This document shows positions 8,470 through 16,007 of a DNA stretch of 64,000 nt, in pieces. The first letter of the stretch is position 1. Each line of letters opens with the position of its first letter. Made by a program: the position numbers and the translations under genes. Location: contig NZ_CP065373.1 of assembly GCF_015710575.1 (NCBI RefSeq), positions 1,302,001-1,366,000 on the forward strand, written 5' to 3'. The DNA is from Mycolicibacterium mengxianglii (lineage in GTDB: Bacteria > Actinomycetota > Actinomycetes > Mycobacteriales > Mycobacteriaceae). The notes beneath the pieces were generated by a model, which searched no databases, was not told the origin of the DNA, and was given only the letters and a program-made list of their open reading frames with translations.

Positions 8470-9198
8470 GTGAATACGCGCGCTCAGTGGATCAGTCTCT
8501 GGATCACGCCATTCTTCGGTGCGGTACTGCTGGTGGCCTTCCTGGCGTTCCCCGGTTTCTGGCCGCCGATGTCACCTGAACTGTCGGCTGAGCAGGTTGC
8601 CGTGTTCTATGCGGAGAACTCGGCGATGATCCGCTTCTCGATGATCACTTTCAACCTCTGCGCCATCATGCTGGTGCCCTTCTTCATGACGATCGTCGTG
8701 CAGATGAAGCGGATGGCCACCCCGAGTCACGTGTTCGCATACAGCTATCTGGCGGCGGTGGCCACCGGCTCCACGCTGTTCGCGATCGCCGATATCTTCT
8801 GGCTGGTCGCGGCTTTCCGCCCCGAACGCGATCCCGAGCTGACGTTGCTGCTCAACGATATGGCCTGGCTCATTTTCATCGCCCCGGTAGGCATGCTGGT
8901 GGTGCAGAACCTTTCGCTGGCGTCGGGGATCTACTTCGATGCCCGCCCGCAGCCGGTCTTTCCTCGCTGGGTGGCGCACCTGGCCATCGTGTCGGCGGCG
9001 GCGATGACCCCGGCCGCCTGTGCCGTGATCTTCACCTCGGGTCCGCTGGCGTGGAACGGCGTCATCTCGTTCTGGTGCCGCCTCGGGTCCTTCACACTGT
9101 TTCTGGCAGTGATGTTCGTGATGCTGCGCCGCGCCATCAGGCAGCAGGAATTCGAGGAGGCGACGGGTCCGGCGCTTCAAGCGGCGGTGTCCCCGTGA
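8470..9198 (+). CDS. multi-pass membrane protein (tandem paralogue 1)
   Basis: Protein of 242 residues, mostly hydrophobic, with about six membrane segments. I do not recognise a named family. It is clearly paralogous to the next gene: both share RP-x-RDPE, a QN near the middle and SGPLAWNG-x-ISFW close to the C-terminus. The start is uncertain; GTG at 8470 begins just before the first hydrophobic segment, while GTG 8455 and 8404 are also in frame. The stop overlaps the next GTG (GTGA), so the pair is translationally coupled. Its position directly before COX III-like and IV-like genes suggests a membrane redox or substrate-transfer complex; that is inference. Confidence 0.75.
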   Translation: MNTRAQWISLWITPFFGAVLLVAFLAFPGFWPPMSPELSAEQVAVFYAENSAMIRFSMITFNLCAIMLVPFFMTIVVQMKRMATPSHVFAYSYLAAVATGSTLFAIADIFWLVAAFRPERDPELTLLLNDMAWLIFIAPVGMLVVQNLSLASGIYFDARPQPVFPRWVAHLAIVSAAAMTPAACAVIFTSGPLAWNGVISFWCRLGSFTLFLAVMFVMLRRAIRQQEFEEATGPALQAAVSP

Positions 9199-9953
9199 GT
9201 AGTGTGGCGCCACCGCCATATGCACAGACCCAGGGCGACGGCACGCCGAAGCGGTCGCGCAATCTCGACCAGTTGATCTGCTGGTGGACGATCCCGGTGT
9301 TCTACAACATCTTCGGGCTCATCTTCGTCGTGCTCACCCGGGTGATGCCGCCACCGCGACCAGATGCCACCGAAGCCCAGATGGTTGCGTTCTTCGCCGA
9401 TCACGCGCTGACCATCAAGATCGGGTTCGGACTGCTGATGTTCTTCATCGGCTTCACATCAGTGGCCAATGCACTCGTCGCCCTGCAGATCAAACGGATG
9501 TCCGTCGCGCCGGTGTTCGCCTACGGATACATCGTCTCCCTGGCGGTTGGCGCCGTGCCGGGTTGTCTGTTCGCCGCGTTCACGTTTCTGGCGGCGGCGT
9601 TGCGTCCCGACCGCGACCCCGAGGTCATCGCGATGCTCTATGACCTGGGGCTGCTCTCGTTTGTGGGATCGCTGGGTTGCTTCGTGGCGCAGAATGCCGT
9701 GCTGGCGCTGGCGATCTTCCTCGACAAGAACGACGTCTTCCCGAAATGGCTGGCGTACATGTCGATCTGGATGATCGTCACCGAACTGTTGGCGGGTCCG
9801 GTGTTCATCTTCAGGTCAGGGCCCCTGGCGTGGAACGGCTCTATCAGCTTTTGGCTGGGCACCGTCGTCTTTGTGGTGTGGGAGTTCTGCATCATCCGGT
9901 TGCTGTACACAGCAATCAAGAACCAGAACCCAGCCGAAGTGATCCAAGACTGA
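9195..9953 (+). CDS. multi-pass membrane protein (tandem paralogue 2)
   Basis: Protein of 252 residues with a short hydrophilic N-terminus (SSVAPPPYAQTQGDG) and about six membrane segments starting at WWTIPVFYNIFGL. It shares the RPDRDPE and SGPLAWNG motifs with the preceding gene and arose by duplication. No catalytic motif or metal ligand pattern is evident. The start GTG overlaps the upstream stop, and the downstream COX III-like gene starts one nucleotide after this stop, so the operon is extremely compact. Confidence 0.78.
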   Translation: MSSVAPPPYAQTQGDGTPKRSRNLDQLICWWTIPVFYNIFGLIFVVLTRVMPPPRPDATEAQMVAFFADHALTIKIGFGLLMFFIGFTSVANALVALQIKRMSVAPVFAYGYIVSLAVGAVPGCLFAAFTFLAAALRPDRDPEVIAMLYDLGLLSFVGSLGCFVAQNAVLALAIFLDKNDVFPKWLAYMSIWMIVTELLAGPVFIFRSGPLAWNGSISFWLGTVVFVVWEFCIIRLLYTAIKNQNPAEVIQD

Positions 9954-9954
9954 T

Positions 9955-10551
9955 ATGGCTACAGTCGTCGACGCGGGCAGTACCAACCAGCCTGGTCCGG
10001 GGCGCAATCACCTTCCCGGCGACAAGAACATGTGGGTGTTCGTACTCGGGGACCTGGTGATCTTCGGTGCCTACTTCCTGATATTCATGGTGTACCGCAG
10101 CCGGGAACGAGAACTGTTTCTGGAGTCGCAGCAGCATCTGAGCCTGACCGTCGGGGTGGCGAACACCCTGGTGCTGCTGGCGAGCTCCTGGTTCGTCGCG
10201 ACAAGCGTGCACGCGAGCCGAGGCGGGCAGTATCGGCGCGCGATAGGGCTGACCCTGCTCGGTGGTACGTGCGGTGTGCTGTTCCTGGCGATCAAGGCCT
10301 ACGAGTGGGCCACGAAAATCACTGCGGGATACACCTTTCCGAGCAGCGACTTCTTCATGTTCTATTACATGCTCACCGGAGTGCATCTGTTTCACATTGC
10401 GCTGGGGCTGGTGTTCTTGGGCGTGGTTGTAATTGAGCTGCGCAACCCGGCGCAGCGGCGGGTGTCGATGGTGGAAACCGGCGCGACGTACTGGCACATG
10501 GTCGACCTGTTGTGGATCGTCATATTCGCGCTTGTCTATGTGGCCAGATGA
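9955..10551 (+). CDS. cytochrome c oxidase subunit III-like protein (NorE-type)
   Basis: Protein of 198 residues, five membrane segments. GDKNMWVFVLGDLVIFGAYF at the start and the C-terminal GATYWHMVDLLWIVIFALVY are characteristic of heme-copper oxidase subunit III and of NorE-like accessory proteins. Subunit III supports the catalytic core of terminal oxidases; NorE-like versions accompany nitric oxide reductases. No subunit I or II is encoded in the visible neighbourhood, so the protein either serves an oxidase encoded elsewhere or works with the adjacent membrane proteins. It is followed after 9 nt by a subunit IV-like gene. Confidence 0.82.
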   Translation: MATVVDAGSTNQPGPGRNHLPGDKNMWVFVLGDLVIFGAYFLIFMVYRSRERELFLESQQHLSLTVGVANTLVLLASSWFVATSVHASRGGQYRRAIGLTLLGGTCGVLFLAIKAYEWATKITAGYTFPSSDFFMFYYMLTGVHLFHIALGLVFLGVVVIELRNPAQRRVSMVETGATYWHMVDLLWIVIFALVYVAR

Positions 10552-10560
10552 GGTGGTGAG

Positions 10561-10848
10561 GTGAGTGTGAGGTTGCCCGCGGCGACGCGGTCGTCCACCA
10601 CGGTGGTGTGGGTGGTGCTGTCGGTGATCACCGTGGTGTCATGGAGGCTGGGCCCGGCGCACCACGCTGGTCCGCCGGCGCCGAGCGTAGCGATCACCGT
10701 GATCGTGCTGGCACTGGGGTTCGTCAAGGCCCGCTTGATCATCCGGTACTTCATGGAGGTGCAGACAGCGCCCGCGTGGCTGCGGGCCGCGACCGATGGG
10801 TGGCTGGTAGCGCTCTGGGGCGGTGTGCTGGCGATCTACCTCTTCTGA
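10561..10848 (+). CDS. cytochrome c oxidase subunit IV-like protein (NorF-type)
   Basis: Small membrane protein of 95 residues with three hydrophobic segments. The segment VKARLIIRYFMEVQTAPAWL matches the conserved K-R-x-I-x-x-FME-AP pattern of prokaryotic COX IV/NorF-like proteins. It directly follows the COX III-like gene, the usual NorE-NorF order. GTG start preceded by a purine-rich GAGGTGGTGAG. It is the last gene of the five-kilobase-scale membrane operon; an inverted repeat lies downstream before the convergent SDR gene. Confidence 0.78.
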   Translation: MSVRLPAATRSSTTVVWVVLSVITVVSWRLGPAHHAGPPAPSVAITVIVLALGFVKARLIIRYFMEVQTAPAWLRAATDGWLVALWGGVLAIYLF

Positions 10849-10898
10849 GCGCCCTCGATTGTGGCAAGTAGCCGGTCATGGTTCACCCCCGCCTTGCG

Positions 10899-10956
10899 CG
10901 AGCGTGCGTTATCCCGAGAATCCGCCCGGTGTGGCGGGTGGGGACACGCACGCTCG
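10899..10956. repeat. intergenic inverted repeat, family copy B
   Basis: Perfect 11-bp arms: CGAGCGTGCGT at 10899-10909 and its complement at 10946-10956, with a 36-nt centre. Same arm sequence as copy A at 6.1 kb. It sits between two convergent genes, where it could serve as a bidirectional terminator. Confidence 0.6.
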
Positions 10957-10971
10957 GCAGAAGGGGGAGGG

Positions 10972-11808
10972 CTACTTGAGGCAGCTGCCGCCGTCGACGG
11001 GCAGCGTCACGCCGGTGATGAACCGGGCCTCATCGGAAGCCAGGAACAGCACTGCGTTGGCGATGTCCTCCGGCTCCACCCAGCCGATCGGCAGAGTGTG
11101 CATGAACTCGCCGACGACCTTCATATCGTCGGGGCCCGGGTTCTCCAGGTCGGGCCGGAACAGCTTCATCGTTCCCTCGTTCATGAACAGCGGGGTGTTC
11201 ACGTTGGTCGGGTGCACCGAGTTGACCCGGATGTTCTTCGCGCCGAGCTCGACGGCGAAGGTCCGCATCAGGCCGACGACGCCGTGCTTGGCGGCGACGT
11301 AGTGACCGGTGTGCGGGTAGGCCTTGAGACCGCCGACGGAGCTGGTGAGGATGATCGATCCACCGCGTTCTCCCGCAAGGATGTGTGGCACACCGGCTTT
11401 CACGGTCTTCCACACGCCGCTGAGGTTGACGTCGATCATGTCGGTCCAGTCCGACTCGCTGGTCTTGTCCAGCGTCTGACCGCCGTTGCCGATACCGGCA
11501 TTGGCCACGATGATGTCGAGCCTGCCGAACTGTTCAACACCTGCGTCGACGGCGGCCTTGAGTGCGTCGTAGTCGCGGACGTCGACCTCGGCGGTGTAGA
11601 TCTGCCGGTTGAGGTTCTTGACCAGGTCTGCGGTTTCCGCGAGATCCTCAGGCGTGGACAACGGGATCTGCACACTGTCGATCTGCTTGCAGATGTCGAC
11701 CGCGATGATGTCGGCACCTTCCTGCGCCAGCCGCACCGCGTGCGCCCGGCCCTGCCCGCGGGCCGCACCGGTGACGAATGCGACCTTTCCCTCAACTCTT
11801 CCAGCCAC
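10972..11808 (-). CDS. mycofactocin-coupled SDR family oxidoreductase
   Basis: Short-chain dehydrogenase of 278 residues. The nucleotide-binding motif is TGAARGQGRAHAVRLAQEGA, followed by the NAG motif (VANAGIG), Ser in ILTSSVGG and the Tyr-x-x-x-Lys pair in YVAAKHG. The extra acidic-basic insertion after the second strand (DICKQIDSVQIPLSTPEDL) is typical of the TIGR03971 mycofactocin-dependent subgroup, which keeps NAD(H) tightly bound and uses the mycofactocin redox peptide. Such enzymes oxidise alcohols. AAAGGA precedes the GTG start. It is the last gene of a P450-P450-SDR operon, consistent with hydroxylation followed by alcohol oxidation. Confidence 0.88.
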   Translation of the reverse strand: MAGRVEGKVAFVTGAARGQGRAHAVRLAQEGADIIAVDICKQIDSVQIPLSTPEDLAETADLVKNLNRQIYTAEVDVRDYDALKAAVDAGVEQFGRLDIIVANAGIGNGGQTLDKTSESDWTDMIDVNLSGVWKTVKAGVPHILAGERGGSIILTSSVGGLKAYPHTGHYVAAKHGVVGLMRTFAVELGAKNIRVNSVHPTNVNTPLFMNEGTMKLFRPDLENPGPDDMKVVGEFMHTLPIGWVEPEDIANAVLFLASDEARFITGVTLPVDGGSCLK

Positions 11809-11856
11809 GATGGTCCTTTCAGATTGACGAATAAGCTAGAGCACAACCGTTTTTGA

Positions 11857-13047
11857 TCAGCTGATCACCGTCGGCATGGATTCCCAGCCGCGGACCGCGG
11901 TGGTTCGCGACATCACCGCAGCGTCGTAATCGACTTCCCACTCCGGGAAACGTGTGAGCACCTCGTCGAGCGCGATCTTGCCCTCCAGCCGGGCCAGCGC
12001 GTTGCCCATGCAGAAGTGCGTGCCCACGCCAAAAGTCATGTGCTGGTGGGATTCCCGGTGGATGTCGAAGACGTCGCCGTCGGGGGCGAAGCGACGGTGG
12101 TCGCGGTTGGCGGCGCCGACGAGAAGCAGGATCGCGCTGCCCTCGGGCACCGTCTGCCCGTAGAACTCGACGTCCCGGGTCACGTAGCGGGCCAGCTGCA
12201 GCGCCGGCGGTTCGAACCGCAGGAGTTCTTCGATGGCCTGCGGGATCAGGGCCCGGTCTTCGACGAGCTGACGCCGCTGATCGGGATGCTCGGCCAATAC
12301 CTTCCCGGCCCAACCGATCAGCCGGGTGGTGGTCTCGCTGCCCGCGGTGGAGATGACGGTCAGGTAGAGCAGCAGCTCTTCCCGGCGCAGCGTGCGACGG
12401 GTGCCCGTCTCGTCTTCGAACTCGGCGTTGAGGAGCTCGGTCATGATGTCATCGGAGGGATGCTTGGCTCGCCAGTCGATGTAGTCGGCGAACACCTCAC
12501 CCGTGGCGAAACTGTCCATCCGCTCGGTCCGGAGGGAGGCCTCACCGTGATTGACCACGTTCCGCTGGTCGGCCTCGGGGATGCCGAGCAGCATCCCGAT
12601 CACCCGCATCGGCATCTCGACACCGAGATCCTTCACGAAGTCGAACCGGCCAGTGTCCGCGCACGCGTCCAGACAGTTGGCGGTGAACTCGCGAATGCGC
12701 GGCTCGAGCGCCATCACCTTGCGCGGGGTGAACAGCCGCGACAGCAGGTTGCGATGGATGTTGTGGATCGGTGGGTCCTCGAAGATCAGTGTGCCCGAAG
12801 GGATTTCCATTCCCGACTTGATGATTTCCAGCACCGCTCCACGGGCTGAGCTGTACGTCTGATGATCGAATGCCGCAGCGTTGACGTCGTCGAACCGGCT
12901 GACCGCATAGAAGTCGTGTTCGGCGTTGTAGTACAGCGGCGCTTCTTCCCGGATCCGCTTGAACATCGGATACGGGTCGGCGTTGAGCTCCAGGTCGTAC
13001 GGGTCGTAGCGGATGTCCTCGGCCGTGCTGGTGGTTCCTGCAGTCAT
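11857..13047 (-). CDS. cytochrome P450
   Basis: Soluble bacterial P450 of 396 residues. The I-helix oxygen-binding motif is AGSETTTRL, the ExxR motif lies in EELLRFEPP, and the heme-thiolate loop is FGVGTHFCMGNALARLE, with Cys as the iron ligand. P450s of this class hydroxylate hydrophobic substrates with electrons from a ferredoxin, which is not encoded immediately nearby. It lies 10 nt after a second P450 and 48 nt before the mycofactocin-coupled SDR. The particular subfamily and substrate cannot be named from motifs alone. Confidence 0.92.
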   Translation of the reverse strand: MTAGTTSTAEDIRYDPYDLELNADPYPMFKRIREEAPLYYNAEHDFYAVSRFDDVNAAAFDHQTYSSARGAVLEIIKSGMEIPSGTLIFEDPPIHNIHRNLLSRLFTPRKVMALEPRIREFTANCLDACADTGRFDFVKDLGVEMPMRVIGMLLGIPEADQRNVVNHGEASLRTERMDSFATGEVFADYIDWRAKHPSDDIMTELLNAEFEDETGTRRTLRREELLLYLTVISTAGSETTTRLIGWAGKVLAEHPDQRRQLVEDRALIPQAIEELLRFEPPALQLARYVTRDVEFYGQTVPEGSAILLLVGAANRDHRRFAPDGDVFDIHRESHQHMTFGVGTHFCMGNALARLEGKIALDEVLTRFPEWEVDYDAAVMSRTTAVRGWESMPTVIS

Positions 13048-13057
13048 GTTCGCCGCC

Positions 13058-14371
13058 CTACTGTGCCGTCGCCGCGGGTCGCGCGGCGAACTCGATGTGG
13101 ATCTCGGTCAGGCCGCGCAGGATGAACGTCGGTTCGTAACTGAATTCACGGGCGCCGGCCGGGCCGTGCTTGTCCTCGGAGAGTCGAATGTCGGTGAGGC
13201 GATCCAGGATGCGCTCAACGGTGACCCTGCCCTCGACTCGGGCCAACGGGCCTCCCGGGCAGGAGTGCGCGCCACGCCCGAATGCCAGGTGCTCGCGCAC
13301 GTTCGGGCGGTCGATCTGCAGCTCGTGCGGATTCTCGAACCGGCGCGGATCCCGGTTGAGCCCACCTGGACACAACATGACCGTTGTGCCGGCGGGGATG
13401 TCGACGTCGCCGATCTTGGTCGACTTCAGTGCCAGCCGGAATGCGCTCTTGACCGGGCTCTCCATCCGCAGCATCTCTTCGACGAAATTCGGGATCCGGC
13501 TGCGGTCGGCCCGCAACGCGTCCACCACATCGGGTTGTTCGGCGAACACCCGCATGGTGGAGCCCAGCAGCTTGGTGGTGGTGTGCTGGCCAGCGGCGAA
13601 CAGGAACGTCGCGCTCTTCACCACGTCGTCGATCTCGGGGGTGTCGCCCTCGGGGTACTTGGCTCCTGCCAGCCCGGTGAGCACATCGTCACGGGGGACG
13701 TCGCGGCGCTCCTGCAGGTAATGGGCGAACTTGTCGTCGAGCCAGGCCAACGGATTGTGTGCCAGCGGTTCGTGATCCAGCGCGCCGACCCGCATGCCTT
13801 CCCGGGGGGTGGCGAGCACGTCACGGAATGTCTCGCGGTCCTCGTCGGGAACGCCCAACAGGTCGGCGATCACCAGCATCGAGAACGGCCCGGCGTACTC
13901 GGTGAGGAATTCGCAGTGGCCTTTTCCGATGAACTCGTCGATGGTGGCGTCGGCGAGTCGCCACATGAACTCTTCATTCTCCTTGAGCCGCTTGGGTGTC
14001 AGGAGTCGGTTCAGCAGGGAACGGGCGCGGGCGTGCTGCGGCGGATCCATCGTGACCATGTGTTCGCTCATCGGCATCCCGGCGCGGTGTGCCTCGAGTT
14101 GCTCGGTGATGTCATCACCTTCGGGGGTGAACGGCAGCGGCGGGAACGGGCCGCCGACCGCGATGGCCGACGAGAAGATCGCCGGATCCTTGTACACGAC
14201 ACTGGCTTCCTCGTGGCCGGTGACCGCGACGACTCCGTACGGGCCCACCTTGAGCACGGGGCACTGGGCCCTCAGGTGGTCGAAGTACGGATAGGGATCC
14301 GGAACCAGTGACTGATCGGTGAAGAAGTCAATGGAGTCGTAATCGGGTGTCGTGTCGTTCGGACTAGTCAA
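13058..14371 (-). CDS. cytochrome P450
   Basis: P450 of 437 residues. Key motifs are FAAGQHTTTKLLG (I helix), EEMLRMESP (ExxR) and FGRGAHSCPGGPLARVE (heme-binding Cys loop). The His in AGQHTTT, where most P450s have D/E-T, is a modest departure. TTG at 14371 is proposed as the start because AGGAG lies 6 nt upstream and the sequence begins TSPNDTTPDYDSIDFF; an upstream GTG at 14407 would place the start inside the candidate operator. First gene of the P450-P450-SDR operon, divergent from the tetR at 14533. Confidence 0.9.
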   Translation of the reverse strand: MTSPNDTTPDYDSIDFFTDQSLVPDPYPYFDHLRAQCPVLKVGPYGVVAVTGHEEASVVYKDPAIFSSAIAVGGPFPPLPFTPEGDDITEQLEAHRAGMPMSEHMVTMDPPQHARARSLLNRLLTPKRLKENEEFMWRLADATIDEFIGKGHCEFLTEYAGPFSMLVIADLLGVPDEDRETFRDVLATPREGMRVGALDHEPLAHNPLAWLDDKFAHYLQERRDVPRDDVLTGLAGAKYPEGDTPEIDDVVKSATFLFAAGQHTTTKLLGSTMRVFAEQPDVVDALRADRSRIPNFVEEMLRMESPVKSAFRLALKSTKIGDVDIPAGTTVMLCPGGLNRDPRRFENPHELQIDRPNVREHLAFGRGAHSCPGGPLARVEGRVTVERILDRLTDIRLSEDKHGPAGAREFSYEPTFILRGLTEIHIEFAARPAATAQ

Positions 14372-14393
14372 AGAAGTCTCCTGAATGCGCTGA

Positions 14394-14410
14394 CAGGTGC
14401 TGAGCACCTG
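14394..14410. promoter_or_regulatory. 17-bp palindrome, candidate TetR operator
   Basis: CAGGTGCTGAGCACCTG has perfect 8-bp arms around a single central base. It lies between the divergent P450 operon and the tetR gene, 22 nt upstream of the P450 start, a position from which a repressor would block transcription. Confidence 0.55.
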
Positions 14411-14532
14411 CTTAGCATGTGGTCTGGCGCACGGTCAAGGATCGGCATTGTGGCGATACGATGGCGTCGGACGTAAAGGCAGGTAGATGGTGTGGGCTGA
14501 CCACGATGGTCGCGAAGTGGTAGGTGAGGTCA

Positions 14533-15159
14533 GTGGCCTCACCTCGTAGGCTGGGCGCCCCCGACGCCAAGAACCGGACGGTTCTGTTGGATGCGGCCGA
14601 GCAACTGATGCGCGACGAGGGTTACGCCGCGGTCACCTCGCGCCGGGTGGCCGAAAAGGCGGGCCTCAAGCCGCAGCTGGTGCATTACTACTTCCGGACG
14701 ATGGACGATCTGTTCCTGGAGATGTTCCGGCGACGCGCCGAACAGATGCTGCGCTATCACCAGCTCGCGCTGGCCTCGGAGCAGCCGCTGTGGGCACTGT
14801 GGGAGCTGAACACCGAACCTGCGGGCACGGCGCTGACCATGGAGTTCATCGCGCTGGCCAACCACCGCAAGGCGTTGCGCGCCGAGATCGCCCGTTACGC
14901 TGAGATGTTTCGTACCGAGCAGATCAAAGCGCTGACTGCCGCGATGGAGCGCTACAACATCCCGTTCGAGGAGTTCTCGCCGACGGTCCTGATGGTGTTG
15001 ATGACAGGTGCCACCCAGACGCTGGTGCAGGAACAGATGCTCGACATGACGGTCGGGCACGACGAGACGCTGCGTTTCGCCGAGAAATGGCTGACCTATC
15101 TCGAAGGTGAACGTCGACCCGAAGCCCGGGTTCGCCTGGGATCCCGCACTCAGGGCTAA
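14533..15159 (+). CDS. TetR family transcriptional regulator
   Basis: Protein of 208 residues. The helix-turn-helix is DAAEQLMRDEGYAAVTSRRV then AEKAGLKPQLVHYYFRTMDD, roughly residues 17-62. The C-terminal domain carries TMEFIALANHRKALRAEIA, seen in several mycobacterial TetR proteins next to lipid catabolic genes. GTG 14533 gives the sequence VASPRRLGAPDAKNR; GTG 14524 is an alternative three codons earlier. It is divergent from the P450 operon, with a 17-bp palindrome in between, so it probably represses that operon and perhaps itself. Its stop overlaps the convergent enoyl-CoA hydratase gene by 4 nt. Confidence 0.85.
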   Translation: MASPRRLGAPDAKNRTVLLDAAEQLMRDEGYAAVTSRRVAEKAGLKPQLVHYYFRTMDDLFLEMFRRRAEQMLRYHQLALASEQPLWALWELNTEPAGTALTMEFIALANHRKALRAEIARYAEMFRTEQIKALTAAMERYNIPFEEFSPTVLMVLMTGATQTLVQEQMLDMTVGHDETLRFAEKWLTYLEGERRPEARVRLGSRTQG

Positions 15160-15875
15160 CCGCGCGGGCGGTTCATCACCTTGTCTGCCGCCGCCCAGTG
15201 TGCGTCGGACACCCACAACTGCGCGAACAGGTTGATCGCGCGTTCCGGGGTGGCACCGGTGATGACCTCTTTGATGGGCCCGGACGAGTTGTTCGCCAAC
15301 GAGCTGGCGATCGCGCGCCAGCCTTCGTCGAACGAGGCGCGCGGCAACACCTGATCGACCAGGCCGACCCGTTCGGCACCGGCGGCATCGAGCACGGTTC
15401 CGCTGCCGGCGAGCAGCAGCGCCCGGCCACGGCCGACCAGGGCGGCCAGTCTCTCGGCCCCGCCCCACGCCGGCATGATGGCCAGGGCGGACTGGTTGAA
15501 CCCGATTTTGATGTCGTCAGCGGCAATTCGGATATCTGCGGCTACCGCAACCTCGGCGCCGCCGCCGAGGGCGTGGCCGTTCAGCGCGGCGATCACGGGC
15601 GCGGGAAAAGCGGCGATCCGGTCGCAGATGGTGCGCATCCGACGGGCCATCGCTTGCGCTTCGGCCTCGGTTCGCAGCTTGGCCAGTTCCTTGAGGTCGC
15701 CGCCGGAGACGAACGCGCGATCGCCGCCACCGCGGATCACCAACGTCTGTGCGCCGTGCGCGCGGTCGAGCGCGTCATCGAGCTGATCCATGGTTTCCGG
15801 CGCAATCGCGTTACGCGCCTGCGGTCGATCAATCGTGACAACGGCAAGCCCGCCATCGACCTCGAGGTCGACCAT
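15156..15875 (-). CDS. enoyl-CoA hydratase/isomerase family protein
   Basis: Crotonase of 239 residues. Both oxyanion-hole motifs are normal: FVSGGDLKEL and NGHALGGGAEVAVAADI. In the catalytic region FNQSALAIMPAWGGAERL the first catalytic Glu position (usually PE) reads QS, whereas many isomerase-type members also vary here. A hydratase, isomerase or hydrolase role in beta-oxidation of an acyl-CoA is likely. ATG preceded by AGGAG at 9 nt. It is divergent from the acyl-CoA ligase at 16008, with a GAGAAT-type inverted repeat between them, and convergent with tetR. Confidence 0.88.
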   Translation of the reverse strand: MVDLEVDGGLAVVTIDRPQARNAIAPETMDQLDDALDRAHGAQTLVIRGGGDRAFVSGGDLKELAKLRTEAEAQAMARRMRTICDRIAAFPAPVIAALNGHALGGGAEVAVAADIRIAADDIKIGFNQSALAIMPAWGGAERLAALVGRGRALLLAGSGTVLDAAGAERVGLVDQVLPRASFDEGWRAIASSLANNSSGPIKEVITGATPERAINLFAQLWVSDAHWAAADKVMNRPRG

Positions 15876-15903
15876 TAACGTGTTCTCCTACTTCGGTATT
15901 GGC

Positions 15904-15922
15904 ATTCTCCGAACGGGAGAAT
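15904..15922. promoter_or_regulatory. inverted repeat ATTCTCC-N5-GGAGAAT, candidate operator
   Basis: Perfect 7-bp arms with a 5-nt spacer in the divergent region between the enoyl-CoA hydratase and acyl-CoA ligase genes. The half-site GAGAAT/ATTCTC is the same as in the palindrome at 17713-17731, suggesting one regulator for both. Confidence 0.5.
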
Positions 15923-16007
15923 AGCATCACCGCAGACCGTTTCCGGCGCCGTGCGATCCCCGTGCGGAGTGCCTCGACGGTCCACTTACGCCCCGGAGTC
16001 TTTCACG

